Shown here one piece after another: positions 8,435 to 16,845 of a DNA stretch of 47,111 nucleotides. The translations under genes and the position numbers were made by a program. Each line of letters begins with the position of its first letter. Within the stretch, counting starts at the first letter, position 1. The DNA lies in contig JAZUQZ010000022.1 in assembly GCA_045626925.1 (NCBI GenBank), positions 1 to 47,111 of the forward strand, written 5' to 3'. Origin of the DNA: Aphodoplasma sp045626925 (GTDB taxonomy: Bacteria; Bacillota; Clostridia; UBA1381; UMGS1253). Below the pieces are notes generated by a model. That model was not told the DNA's origin. It did no database searches and was given only the letters and a program-made list of their open reading frames with translations.

Positions 8435-9331
8435 ATGCTATCGTGTGATGAAACTAAAAATTTATTGTCGGCATACTATGACGGCGAGCTTGGCGTTGCA
8501 GCAGCAGAGCAAGTAGCACAACATCTTTGCTCATGTGATAAATGTCAAAAAGCGTTAGACGATTTAGGTTTTGTAAGCTCAACATTTAATGAGATAGACT
8601 TTCCAATCCTTGATGATGCTTTCAAGACATCTCTTCATGAAAAGCTTGTTAAAACGCAAAAGATTTTAAAACCTAAAAACAACCTGTACAAAACTATACG
8701 CCCATACATAGCCGTGGCGGCATGTCTCGTGCTTGTGGTGGGTATTTATGCCGCCGTAGAGCGCGGAAATCTTTTTTCAAACAATACGCCTATCACAAGA
8801 AGCGTGTCACCTGTATCGGTCGATACAGAAGACATAAATCAAACATCAGCTCCGAGCTATAATAACTCGATTGAGAAAAAAGAAGAAAAAAGTCCGCCCC
8901 CTACACATACACAAACTAAAACGCCAAAAATTGATAATTCTGCGCAAAATACAAAATCAAGCAGAACAATTTTGCCACAAACTGCAAGTGCAGATGATAA
9001 AAACGATGGTTCCGATTTGCAAACATCAACTGTGGATGATGGTTCCGACTTGCAAACATCAACCGTAGACGGAGAAAATACAACAAGCGTCGATACGCCT
9101 TGTGCTACTGCACAATTTATACTTGTTGATAAAGAAAAAAGAGAGTTTGTAATTGATATTCTTTCAAAGTATGGCACACCAAGCGTTACAGACACAGATG
9201 TGTCTATTGAAATCCTTGGTACAAACTATGACGCATGTGTTGATGTTCTTCGTACGGTAGACGGAATCAATGAACAAACCAAAGAAGAATATAAAAACAG
9301 TGAATATTGCTATATTTTTATTAACCTATAA
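8435..9331 (+). CDS. Zinc-finger anti-sigma factor, membrane anchored
   Basis: 298-residue partner of the preceding ECF sigma factor. The N-terminal zf-HC2 domain has MLSCDETKNLLSAYYDGEL and the zinc-binding HLCSCDKC (H-x3-C-x2-C), which sequesters sigma. A single transmembrane helix (IAVAACLVLVVGIYAAV, about residues 92-108) is followed by a low-complexity Ser/Thr/Asp-rich extracytoplasmic linker with an 11-residue tandem duplication (DGSDLQTSTVD twice). A compact C-terminal domain of about 75 residues (ATAQFILVDKEKREFVIDIL..) may be the sensor. The start at 8435 is preferred because AAGGGGG directly abuts the ATG at 8429. Regulated release would need site-1 protease cleavage; none is encoded nearby. 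Confidence 0.85.
   Translation: MLSCDETKNLLSAYYDGELGVAAAEQVAQHLCSCDKCQKALDDLGFVSSTFNEIDFPILDDAFKTSLHEKLVKTQKILKPKNNLYKTIRPYIAVAACLVLVVGIYAAVERGNLFSNNTPITRSVSPVSVDTEDINQTSAPSYNNSIEKKEEKSPPPTHTQTKTPKIDNSAQNTKSSRTILPQTASADDKNDGSDLQTSTVDDGSDLQTSTVDGENTTSVDTPCATAQFILVDKEKREFVIDILSKYGTPSVTDTDVSIEILGTNYDACVDVLRTVDGINEQTKEEYKNSEYCYIFINL
9005..9070 (+). repeat. 33-bp tandem duplication inside the anti-sigma gene
   Basis: Two head-to-tail 33-bp units, 9005-9037 and 9038-9070, begin GATGGTTCCGA and encode DGSDLQTSTVD twice. They differ only at a few wobble positions. In-frame, so it lengthens the linker without breaking the gene. Confidence 0.9.
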
Positions 9332-9345
9332 GTAGTATGATTTTT

Positions 9346-9376
9346 AAATGCCCGAACAATATCGGGCATTTTTTTG
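9346..9376 (+). terminator. Terminator of the sigma/anti-sigma operon
   Basis: AATGCCCGA / TCGGGCATT stem (9347-9355 and 9362-9370), 6-nt loop, followed by seven T. Confidence 0.93.
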
Positions 9377-9377
9377 T

Positions 9378-9406
9378 GCCATAAATATGTTTTTTTGCGC
9401 ATAATA
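9378..9406 (+). promoter_or_regulatory. Candidate forespore (SigG/SigF-like) promoter of pdaA
   Basis: GCCATA (9378-9383), 16-nt spacer, CATAATA (9400-9406). The -10 resembles the forespore CATACTA-type element. B. subtilis pdaA is SigG-dependent, which makes this reading attractive, but it overlaps the T-tract region of the previous terminator and is only a motif match. Confidence 0.35.
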
Positions 9407-9439
9407 TTATTACATAAATATATGTTTGGAGGGGTTTTC

Positions 9440-10276
9440 TTGAAAAAATTTTTTTTGATATGTTTATGTGTTATATTTATTCTCTCATCATTTTGCGCCT
9501 GCAAAGACACTGTGCCGCAAAATGCGTCATCAGTAAACACCGACGCACAAATCCCCACAGCAACGCTTCATCCTGAGCAAACATACTCATCACTTGATAA
9601 CAAAGGTATCGCATGGGGTCTTAAAAAAAATAAAGATGCAAAACCGGATGTGCCAAAATCTATCACAAATACGCTCGATGCTTTTGGAGCGGTATACATC
9701 GGCACCCAGGAAAAAACCCTCTATCTCACATTTGATGAGGGGTATGAAAATGGATATAGCAGTCAAATATTAGATGTTTTAAAACAAACCCAAACACCTG
9801 CGGCATTTTTTATAACAGGCGATTACCTCAAAAACGAAAGCGAGCTTGTAAAAAGGATGGTGGACGAAGGGCATATCGTTGGAAATCACACCAAAAACCA
9901 TCCATCAATGCCAAGTGTTTCAAGCGCTAAAGAGCTTGCAAAAGAGATTGTGACGCTTGATGATGATTTTTTTGCTCTTACGGGCAAGCATATGCAATAC
10001 ATCCGTCCGCCAAAGGGTGAATTTAGTGAGAGGACACTTGCTATAAGCAAGGATTTGGGCTATAAGACTGTGCTTTGGAGTTTTGCATACGCCGATTGGG
10101 AAAGGGGCAAAGTTAATGGAGCGCAATATGCGTACGACCGCGTTATGCCCTATCTGCACGATGGTGCTATACTTTTGTTGCACGCCGTATCAAAAGATAA
10201 TGCAGATGCGCTTTATCAAATTATTACAGATGCGCGCGCAAAAGGATACACTTTTAAAAGTCTTGACGAGCTTTAA
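9440..10276 (+). CDS. pdaA: Peptidoglycan N-acetylmuramic acid deacetylase PdaA (delta-lactam synthesis)
   Basis: 278-residue exported NodB-family carbohydrate esterase (CE4). It removes acetyl groups from muramic acid so that spore cortex muramic delta-lactam can form, which is needed for germination. An N-terminal hydrophobic signal (KKFFLICLCVIFILSS) precedes a cysteine. Catalytic motifs: YLTFDEGYENGYS (TFD-E variant of the TFDDG motif), metal-binding GNHTKNHPSMP, RPPKGEFSE, TVLWSFAYADW and LLLHAVSKDNADAL. This pattern is close to B. subtilis PdaA throughout. A TTG start at 9440 is best placed after GGAGGGG (9428-9434); an ATG at 9422 lacks a site. Monocistronic between two terminator/promoter regions. 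Confidence 0.9.
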   Translation: MKKFFLICLCVIFILSSFCACKDTVPQNASSVNTDAQIPTATLHPEQTYSSLDNKGIAWGLKKNKDAKPDVPKSITNTLDAFGAVYIGTQEKTLYLTFDEGYENGYSSQILDVLKQTQTPAAFFITGDYLKNESELVKRMVDEGHIVGNHTKNHPSMPSVSSAKELAKEIVTLDDDFFALTGKHMQYIRPPKGEFSERTLAISKDLGYKTVLWSFAYADWERGKVNGAQYAYDRVMPYLHDGAILLLHAVSKDNADALYQIITDARAKGYTFKSLDEL

Positions 10277-10303
10277 TATTTTTTATAAACCCCTTTGCCA
10301 CTC

Positions 10304-10332
10304 TTTACAAAAAATTATTTTTGTAATATAAT
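10304..10332 (+). promoter_or_regulatory. Promoter of mnmA-metNIQ
   Basis: TTTACA (10304-10309), 17 nt, TATAAT (10327-10332), 47 nt before mnmA. Confidence 0.8.
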
Positions 10333-10379
10333 GTATTTCATCTATAGGTTTATGTTTAACATGTGAAACGGAGAATAAT

Positions 10380-11432
10380 ATGTGTAAAAAAGTTATGGTT
10401 GCAATGAGTGGTGGCGTTGACAGTTCTGTTGCGGCAGCACTTTTAAAACAAAAAGGCTACACCTTGTGTGGTGCTACGATGAATCTGCTTCCAAATACAG
10501 ACAATTCTGACGAATCTTCTGTTACAAGTGACGCAGCACTTGTTGCGGCCAAAATGGGCTTTAAACACTTTGTGTTTGACTTCAAAGATGAATTTAAAAG
10601 GTGCGTTATTGATAAATTTATCGATTCATATATGTGCGCAAAAACACCAAATCCCTGTATTGAATGTAATAAAAATCTAAAATTTTCAAAAATGCTCTCA
10701 CAAGCACGCGAGCTTGGGTACAATTATATTGCAACAGGACACTATGCCCAAATAGAATTTGATGAAAAGAGCGGTCGGTATCTTTTAAAAAAGGCGGCCG
10801 ACGAATCAAAAGACCAGACTTATGTGCTGTATACGATGACACAGGACGAGCTTTGTCACACGATTTTTCCGCTTGGTTCTTATACAAAAGCACAAGTGCG
10901 TGGTATGGCAAATACTCTTGGACTTATAACCGCACAAAAGCCCGACAGCCAGGATATATGCTTTATCCCCGATGGCGATTATGCAGCGTTCATAGAAAAA
11001 AACATTTCACAAAAGATTGAGCATGGCGATTTTGTCGATACAGACGGCAATGTTTTGGGCAGACATAGTGGCATAACAAATTACACAATCGGTCAACGCA
11101 AAGGCCTCGGTATAACTTTTGGCGAGCCACGATATGTAATCGCAAAAGATGCAAAAACTAATACCGTCACACTTGGTAAGCATGAACAGCTTTTTTCGGA
11201 CAAGCTTTGCGCATGTGACGCAAACTGGATTATGTTTGATGATTTAACAAAGCCGATGCGTGTTTATGCAAAGTCACGCTATAAACAACCCGCAGTGCCT
11301 GCCACAATTGTTCCACTCGGCAGCGGGCGTGTGGAATGTAATTTTGATGAACCGCAGCGTGCATTTGCAAGTGGTCAATCAGTCGTATTTTACGACGGCG
11401 ACTATGTTGTCGGCGGCGGCGTGATAGAATAG
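10380..11432 (+). CDS. mnmA: tRNA-specific 2-thiouridylase MnmA
   Basis: 350-residue cytoplasmic enzyme that places sulfur on U34 of tRNA-Lys, -Glu and -Gln. The ATP-binding PP-loop is MSGGVDSS (residues 9-16). The two catalytic cysteines are visible as TPNPCIEC (Cys93) and DSQDICFIPDGDY (Cys194). Central tRNA-binding and C-terminal beta-barrel domains follow (YTIGQRKGLGI, VRVYAKSRYKQPA-like region). Length is normal. GGAG 6 nt upstream supports the ATG. No cysteine desulfurase is adjacent, which is the more usual neighbour. Instead the methionine transporter starts 17 nt downstream with no terminator, suggesting one transcript. Confidence 0.95.
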   Translation: MCKKVMVAMSGGVDSSVAAALLKQKGYTLCGATMNLLPNTDNSDESSVTSDAALVAAKMGFKHFVFDFKDEFKRCVIDKFIDSYMCAKTPNPCIECNKNLKFSKMLSQARELGYNYIATGHYAQIEFDEKSGRYLLKKAADESKDQTYVLYTMTQDELCHTIFPLGSYTKAQVRGMANTLGLITAQKPDSQDICFIPDGDYAAFIEKNISQKIEHGDFVDTDGNVLGRHSGITNYTIGQRKGLGITFGEPRYVIAKDAKTNTVTLGKHEQLFSDKLCACDANWIMFDDLTKPMRVYAKSRYKQPAVPATIVPLGSGRVECNFDEPQRAFASGQSVVFYDGDYVVGGGVIE

Positions 11433-11449
11433 ATACAGGGGGAAATGTA

Positions 11450-12454
11450 ATGGAAAACGCAAAGCCTATTATAAGCTTTCGTGAGCTTGGCAAACAGTTT
11501 AATACTAAAAATGGCATTGTCACTGCTTTAAATGGTATCAACCTCGATATATATGAGGGTGAAATTTTTGGCATAATTGGTATGAGCGGTGCAGGCAAAA
11601 GCACGCTTGTGCGATGCATAAATCTTTTAGAAAAACCCACACATGGAAGTGTAGTTTTTGATGGTAAAGACATTGGAAAATTGTCATCAAAGCAACTTAA
11701 TGAAACGCGGCATTCTATGGGCATGATTTTTCAACAGTTTAATCTGCTTATGCAAAAAACAGCGCTTGAAAATGTGTGCTTTCCTATGCAAATAGCGGGT
11801 GTATCAAAAAAAGAGGCACAAAAGCGTGCATATGAGCTTCTTGAAACGGTTGGTCTTGGTGACCGCGCAATGTCATATCCTTCTCAGCTTTCAGGTGGAC
11901 AAAAGCAGCGCGTTGCTATTGCAAGAGCTCTTTCGACAAATCCAAAGGTGCTCTTGTGCGATGAAGCAACAAGTGCGCTTGACCCCACAACGACAACATC
12001 TATCCTTGCGCTTTTAAAAGATATAAACAAGAATATGGGTATTACAATCGTTGTAATCACGCACGAAATGAGCGTTGTAGAGGAAATCTGCAGTCGTGTT
12101 GCAATAATTGATAACAGTAAAATTGCTGAAGTGGGCAAAATTGAAGAAATTTTTGCAAGTCCAAAATCTGCAGCAGCAAAAAGGCTCGTGTTTCATGATT
12201 CAAAAGCCGTAGATTATTTTACAGGCAGACGATGCATACGGATTATATTCGACGGTCGCTCGTCATTTGAACCCGTTATATCAAATATGATAATGGAATG
12301 CAAAGCATCGGTAAATATTATGTATGCTGACTTAAAAGATGTGGACGGCAGTGCGCTCGGTCAGCTTGTGCTTCAGCTTCCTGATGATAATGTAAGCGCA
12401 GAAAAAATCAAGAACTATCTCGTTGGACGCGGGCTTGTTGTAGAGGAGGTTTAA
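11450..12454 (+). CDS. metN: Methionine ABC transporter ATP-binding protein MetN
   Basis: 334-residue ATPase of the D/L-methionine importer. Walker A GMSGAGKST (44-52), Q-loop FQQFNLL, signature LSGGQKQR, Walker B VLLCDEATSALD and the His-loop VVITHEM are all present. Residues about 240-334 form the C-terminal NIL (C2) domain that binds methionine and inhibits transport in trans. It works with MetI and MetQ encoded directly after. Stop and next start are 4 nt apart. No SAM riboswitch or T-box lies upstream; the gene is instead attached to mnmA. Confidence 0.95.
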   Translation: MENAKPIISFRELGKQFNTKNGIVTALNGINLDIYEGEIFGIIGMSGAGKSTLVRCINLLEKPTHGSVVFDGKDIGKLSSKQLNETRHSMGMIFQQFNLLMQKTALENVCFPMQIAGVSKKEAQKRAYELLETVGLGDRAMSYPSQLSGGQKQRVAIARALSTNPKVLLCDEATSALDPTTTTSILALLKDINKNMGITIVVITHEMSVVEEICSRVAIIDNSKIAEVGKIEEIFASPKSAAAKRLVFHDSKAVDYFTGRRCIRIIFDGRSSFEPVISNMIMECKASVNIMYADLKDVDGSALGQLVLQLPDDNVSAEKIKNYLVGRGLVVEEV

Positions 12455-12458
12455 TGTT

Positions 12459-13127
12459 ATGTCAAATCTATTTTCCGCAGATATATGGGCACTCATCGGC
12501 GAGGGACTGCTCGATTCGCTTTATATGACACTTGTGTCAACACTTATAGCTTATATTATAGGTCTTCCGCTCGGTGTTTTGCTTGTCGTTACCGACAAAA
12601 ACGGCATCTACCCTATTCCCACACTTAATGCAGTGCTTGGTGCGATAGTAAATGTGTTCCGTTCGGTTCCGTTTTTAATACTGTTGGTTACTCTTTTACC
12701 ATTTACGCGCTTTATTGTCGGTACGACAATCGGCTCAACTGCGACGATTGTTCCGCTTGTAATTGGCTCGGCGCCATTTATTGCGCGTCTTGTTGAATCA
12801 TCAATCAAAGAGGTTGATAATGGTGTTATTGAGGCGGCACAATCTATGGGTGCTTCGACATTTCAAATTATATTGCGCGTAATGCTCCCCGAGGCAAGAC
12901 CGTCGCTTATTGTAGGCAGCGCAATTGCTGTTACTACTATATTAAGTTATTCCGCTTTGGCAGGTTTTGTCGGTGGTGGCGGTCTTGGAGATATTGCAAC
13001 AAAGTATGGCTATTACAGATACCAATATGATATAATGATAGTTACAGTTATTTTACTTGTTATAATAGTGCAGATTTTCCAAGAGCTTGGGACAAGAATC
13101 GCAAAAAGATGTGATAAGAGAAACTAA
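12459..13127 (+). CDS. metI: Methionine ABC transporter permease MetI
   Basis: 222-residue inner-membrane permease with about five transmembrane helices and the EAA coupling loop near EAAQSMGASTFQIILRVMLPEARPSLIVG. The motif FVGGGGLGDIATKYGYYRY is characteristic of MetI. The GAGGAGG ribosome binding site lies inside the metN 3' end. It forms the homodimeric pore of the MetNIQ importer. Confidence 0.95.
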   Translation: MSNLFSADIWALIGEGLLDSLYMTLVSTLIAYIIGLPLGVLLVVTDKNGIYPIPTLNAVLGAIVNVFRSVPFLILLVTLLPFTRFIVGTTIGSTATIVPLVIGSAPFIARLVESSIKEVDNGVIEAAQSMGASTFQIILRVMLPEARPSLIVGSAIAVTTILSYSALAGFVGGGGLGDIATKYGYYRYQYDIMIVTVILLVIIVQIFQELGTRIAKRCDKRN

Positions 13128-13166
13128 TATGCTATGCATATAAAATAATTTAAGGGAGGATATACT

Positions 13167-13979
13167 ATGAAAAAACTATTAACAATTCTTTTGATTACTG
13201 TTGTCGCTGCAAGCGTATTGTGCGCATGTGGTGCGTCTACAAGTGATTCAAAGACAATCGTTGTTGGAGCATCGACAACACCGCACGCAGAAATTTTGCG
13301 TCAAATCGAGGACACTTTAGCCGCTGATGGCTATACGCTTGTGATTAAAGAGTTTGATGATTATGTAATGCCAAACACAACTCTTGATAACGGAGAGCTT
13401 GATGCAAACTATTTCCAACACAAGCCATATCTCGATGATTTTAATGCCGAAAACAAGACAAAACTTTCAAGTGCAGCCGCAATTCATTACGAGCCACTTG
13501 GTATTTATGCAGGCAAGACAAAAGCTATCGCAGATTTGAAAGACGGCGCGCAGATTGCAGTGCCAAACGACACAACAAACGAAGCTCGCGCACTTATGCT
13601 TCTTGAGGCACAGGGACTTATAAAAGTTGACCCTGCTGCAGGCTTTAAAGCTACCGTAAAAGATATTACAGAAAATCCGAAAAATCTTAAAATAGTTGAA
13701 ATCGAAGCAGCACAGCTTGGTCGTTCGCTTCCTGATGTTGACCTTGCAGTTATAAATGGAAACTATGCAATCAAAGCAGGTCTTAATGTTGCAACAGACG
13801 CTCTTGCAAAAGAGGAAAAGGACTCATCAGCCGCAACAACATATGCAAATATCGTTGCAGTAAGAACAGGTGAAGAAACAAGCGAAAAAACAACAGCGCT
13901 TGTAAACGCTCTAAAGAGCGACAATGTTAAAGAATACATAAACAAAACATATGGCGGCGCAGTGCTTCCGATATTCTGA
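13167..13979 (+). CDS. metQ: Methionine-binding lipoprotein MetQ
   Basis: 270-residue NlpA/MetQ-family substrate-binding lipoprotein. The signal peptide ends in SVLCACG, a lipobox-like stretch that anchors the protein. The mature part shows KTIVVGASTTPHAEIL, FDDYVMPNTTLDNGELDANYFQHKPYLDDFN and DLAVINGNYAIKAGL. All are typical of MetQ, including the conserved asparagine for the methionine carboxylate. Third gene of metNIQ, 39 nt after metI, with AGGGAGG upstream. A GC-rich hairpin follows it. Confidence 0.95.
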   Translation: MKKLLTILLITVVAASVLCACGASTSDSKTIVVGASTTPHAEILRQIEDTLAADGYTLVIKEFDDYVMPNTTLDNGELDANYFQHKPYLDDFNAENKTKLSSAAAIHYEPLGIYAGKTKAIADLKDGAQIAVPNDTTNEARALMLLEAQGLIKVDPAAGFKATVKDITENPKNLKIVEIEAAQLGRSLPDVDLAVINGNYAIKAGLNVATDALAKEEKDSSAATTYANIVAVRTGEETSEKTTALVNALKSDNVKEYINKTYGGAVLPIF

Positions 13980-13993
13980 TAAGATTAAAATTG

Positions 13994-14026
13994 CCGGCGC
14001 GGAGACATATCCGCGTCGGTATTTTA
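13994..14026 (+). terminator. Hairpin after metQ, probable (leaky) terminator
   Basis: GCCGGCGCGGA / TCCGCGTCGGT, an 11-bp stem with two G-U pairs and loop GACATA, followed by only ATTTTAT. The short T-run and the hydE start 16 nt later suggest attenuation rather than a full stop. Confidence 0.6.
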
Positions 14027-14041
14027 TAAGGGGAATGTTTT

Positions 14042-15076
14042 ATGAAAAATCTCGTTGATAAACTTATAAAAGAACGCACTCTTACAAAAAGTGAGTGGAT
14101 AAAACTTATTGACGCTCGCGCAGATGTGTTTGGATATGTACGAAAAAAAGCCGTCGAAACATCGCTTGATAGCTTTGGCAACAAAATATATATTCGTGGT
14201 CTTATAGAGCTTACAAACTATTGTAAAAACGACTGCTATTACTGTGGCATACGCAAAAGCAATAAAAACTGTACTCGCTACAGACTTTCATACGAGCAAA
14301 TAATGTCGTGTTGTGAAAATGGTTATCCGCTGGGCTTTCGTACATTTGTGCTCCAAGGTGGCGAGGATACGTTTTTCAGTGACAATTTTATGTGTGATCT
14401 TATATCAAATATAAAGCAGAAGTATCCTGATTGTGCTGTTACACTATCGCTTGGAGAACGCTCATATGAGTCATACAAAAGACTATTTGATGCAGGTGCA
14501 GACAGATATTTGTTGCGTCATGAAACGGCGTGTGACGAGCATTATTCGCGTCTTCACCCCGCTTTGTTATCACTTGAAAACAGAAAAAAATGTCTTTACA
14601 ATCTTAAACAAATCGGTTATCAAGTAGGTACAGGCTTTATGGTCGGCTCACCATATCAAACAAGCGAAAACCTTGCGCAAGATATGATGTTTATGCATGA
14701 GCTTATGCCACATATGGTCGGCATCGGTCCATTTATACCACACGAACAAACGCCATTTCGAGATATGGCTGCAGGCTCGCTTGAATTGAGTGTATTTATG
14801 CTTGCATTGTGCAGACTTATGCTTCCAAAAGCGCTTATACCCGCCACAACAGCGCTTGCTACAGTTAATAAAGATGGACGCAAAGAGGGTATTTTATCAG
14901 GCGCAAATGTCATTATGCCAAACCTTTCCCCTATTGATACACGCAAAAATTATCTGTTATATAACAACAAGGCATACAACAACGAAGAAGCTGCTGAAGG
15001 ACTTGAAAAGCTCAAAAAAAGCATGGAAGAAATCAATTATGAAATCATCTGTGACAGAGGAGATTATAAAAAATAA
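14042..15076 (+). CDS. hydE: [FeFe]-hydrogenase maturation radical SAM enzyme HydE
   Basis: 344-residue radical SAM enzyme needed to build the di-iron subcluster of the [FeFe]-hydrogenase H-cluster. The CxxxCxxC cluster motif is NYCKNDCYYCGI (Cys61, Cys65, Cys68). HydE-specific segments are GFRTFVLQGGEDTFF, LSLGERSYESYKRLFDAGADRYLLRHETA, VGTGFMVGSPYQT and GIGPFIPHEQTPF. The C-terminal part has no extra CX7CX2C cysteine cluster, as in many HydE proteins. HydF, HydG and the hydrogenase itself are not in the window. AAGGGGA upstream supports the start. The family resembles BioB, but HydE is the better fit. Confidence 0.9.
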   Translation: MKNLVDKLIKERTLTKSEWIKLIDARADVFGYVRKKAVETSLDSFGNKIYIRGLIELTNYCKNDCYYCGIRKSNKNCTRYRLSYEQIMSCCENGYPLGFRTFVLQGGEDTFFSDNFMCDLISNIKQKYPDCAVTLSLGERSYESYKRLFDAGADRYLLRHETACDEHYSRLHPALLSLENRKKCLYNLKQIGYQVGTGFMVGSPYQTSENLAQDMMFMHELMPHMVGIGPFIPHEQTPFRDMAAGSLELSVFMLALCRLMLPKALIPATTALATVNKDGRKEGILSGANVIMPNLSPIDTRKNYLLYNNKAYNNEEAAEGLEKLKKSMEEINYEIICDRGDYKK

Positions 15077-15169
15077 AGTTTATTGTGTGATATCTCTTGA
15101 AAAAACACATATTTTTCCTAATAAGTGTTAATAATAGCTATATAACTTATTACGAAAGGGAGTTTTTAT

Positions 15170-16339
15170 ATGGCACGCTTTACATTACCAAGAGATATTT
15201 ACTATGGTGCAGGCGCAATCGATGATCTTAAAAATCTTAAGGGTGCAAAAAAAGCAATCATTGTAACAGGTGGCACAGCTATGAAAGAACACGGCTTTTT
15301 AAAAAAAGTCGAGGACACACTAAAGAGTATTGACATTGATGTGTTAATTTTTGATGGGGTTGAGCCTGATCCATCAATTGAAACTGTTTTTAAAGGCGCA
15401 AAAGCTATGCAGGAGTTTTGCCCCGATATAATTGTCGCACTTGGAGGCGGTTCGCCAATTGATGCAGCAAAGGCTATGTGGGTTTTTTATGAATACCCCG
15501 ACAAAACCTTTGATGATATAAAAGACCCGTTTACAATGCCAAAGCTTCGTAAAAAAGCAACATTTGTTGCAATCCCGTCTACGAGCGGTACTGCAAGTGA
15601 AGTGACAGCGTTTTCGGTAATTACTGACTATTCAACAAACATAAAATACCCACTTGCTGACTTTGAAATTACACCTGATATTGCTGTGCTTGATACAGAT
15701 ATCCCGCTTACAATGCCTAAAAATCTTACCGCACACACCGGTATGGACGCACTTACGCACGCGATTGAAGCATATGTCGCAGGTGCGAGAAGCGGTTTTT
15801 CAGACCCGCTTGCGCTTGCTGCGATTTCGGATATTTTTGACTCAATAATCGATTCATACAATGGCGATGTTGAAGCGCGCGGCAAAATGCATATTGCACA
15901 ATGCCTTGCAGGTATGTCTTTTTCAAACGCATTGCTTGGTATTGCGCATAGTCTTGCGCACAAAACGGGTGCAATGTTTAACATTCCTCACGGGTGCTGT
16001 AATGCGATTTTGTTACCTTTTGTTATTCAATATAACTCAAAAGCTTGCATGGACAGATACGCCACTATTGCAAGAACGCTCGGTCTTGTTGGCACAAGCG
16101 ACAAACAGCTTGTAAATTCGTTGGTATCAGCGATTAAAAAGCTTAATAAAAAACTTAATATAGCACAAAGCTATAAGGATAATGGTGTAGATGAAAAATC
16201 GTTTGAAAAAAATGTGGACTCAATTGCACAAAACGCCTTGAAAGACCCATGCACTTTATCAAATCCACGAGAGATCGATTTTGAAAATATGAAAAAAGTA
16301 TTAGAATGTGCATATTATGGCACAGATGTGACATTTTAA
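15170..16339 (+). CDS. Iron-containing alcohol dehydrogenase
   Basis: 389-residue group III (iron-dependent) NAD(P)H alcohol dehydrogenase that interconverts aldehydes and alcohols in fermentation. NAD-binding motif VALGGGSPIDAAKAM and PSTSGTASEVTAFSVI are present. The iron ligands lie in the HTGMDALTHAIEAY/HSLAHKTGAMFNIPHG region, where the His residues are intact. It resembles the C-terminal dehydrogenase half of AdhE but stands alone. GAAAGGGAG precedes the ATG. Redox role fits with hydE upstream. The substrate is not predictable. Confidence 0.92.
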   Translation: MARFTLPRDIYYGAGAIDDLKNLKGAKKAIIVTGGTAMKEHGFLKKVEDTLKSIDIDVLIFDGVEPDPSIETVFKGAKAMQEFCPDIIVALGGGSPIDAAKAMWVFYEYPDKTFDDIKDPFTMPKLRKKATFVAIPSTSGTASEVTAFSVITDYSTNIKYPLADFEITPDIAVLDTDIPLTMPKNLTAHTGMDALTHAIEAYVAGARSGFSDPLALAAISDIFDSIIDSYNGDVEARGKMHIAQCLAGMSFSNALLGIAHSLAHKTGAMFNIPHGCCNAILLPFVIQYNSKACMDRYATIARTLGLVGTSDKQLVNSLVSAIKKLNKKLNIAQSYKDNGVDEKSFEKNVDSIAQNALKDPCTLSNPREIDFENMKKVLECAYYGTDVTF

Positions 16340-16344
16340 TCAAT

Positions 16345-16380
16345 AAAAAAGACCTGTAGCATATGCTACAGGTCTTTTTT
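16345..16380. terminator. Bidirectional terminator between adh and tadA
   Basis: Perfect 36-bp palindrome centred at 16362/16363, with arms AAAAAAGACCTGTAGCAT and its complement. A/T runs on both sides serve both strands. The tadA stop codon (16366-16368) lies inside the stem. Confidence 0.93.
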
Positions 16381-16845
16381 ATTTGTTTTTTTATTTTTTC
16401 TTAATTGTGAAAAAAAATCGGATAATAACGCGCTACATTCATCTTTTAATATGCCACCCGTGACGCACACATTGTGATTAAACAAATTCGGCACAAACAA
16501 ATCAACCACCGAGCCTGCCGCTCCCGCCTTTTTATCGAACGCGCCAAAATATACATTCTTTATCCTGCTTTGAATAATTGCCCCTGCACACATTATACAT
16601 GGCTCAAGTGTTACATACAAATCACACCCCTCAAGCCGCCACGATTCGCGTTTTTTATTCGCCTTGTCTATTGCAAGGATTTCGGCATGGTATGTAGCAC
16701 AATTTTTTGTTTCGCGAAGGTTGTGCGCGCGACAAACAATTCTACCATTATGCACAATAACAGCACCAATCGGGCATTCGCCTTTTTGTTCTGCCTTTTT
16801 TGCCTCGCGTATTGCAGCCCTCATAAATTTCTCATCATATGCCAT
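16366..16845 (-). CDS. tadA: tRNA-specific adenosine deaminase TadA
   Basis: 159-residue zinc deaminase converting A34 to inosine in tRNA-Arg(ACG). The active-site motif TYHAEILAID has His53 and the catalytic Glu55. PCIMC supplies Cys83 and Cys86 as zinc ligands. ECPIGAVIVHNG and YFGAFDKKAGAAGSVVDL are typical. It overlaps the 3' end of murC by 11 bp, so the two are cotranscribed. Its own ribosome binding site GGAGAAC lies within murC. The last four codons and the stop are encoded by one arm of the terminator hairpin. Confidence 0.95.
   Translation of the reverse strand: MAYDEKFMRAAIREAKKAEQKGECPIGAVIVHNGRIVCRAHNLRETKNCATYHAEILAIDKANKKRESWRLEGCDLYVTLEPCIMCAGAIIQSRIKNVYFGAFDKKAGAAGSVVDLFVPNLFNHNVCVTGGILKDECSALLSDFFSQLRKNKKTNKKDL

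Noticed and set aside
11433..11449. SAM riboswitch or T-box ahead of metN
   Set aside because: Only 17 nt separate mnmA and metN, too short for either.
15076..15169. Possible Rex operator before the alcohol dehydrogenase
   Set aside because: Only half-sites resembling TGTTAA are visible; the AATAAGT/ACTTATT inverted repeat does not match the Rex consensus.
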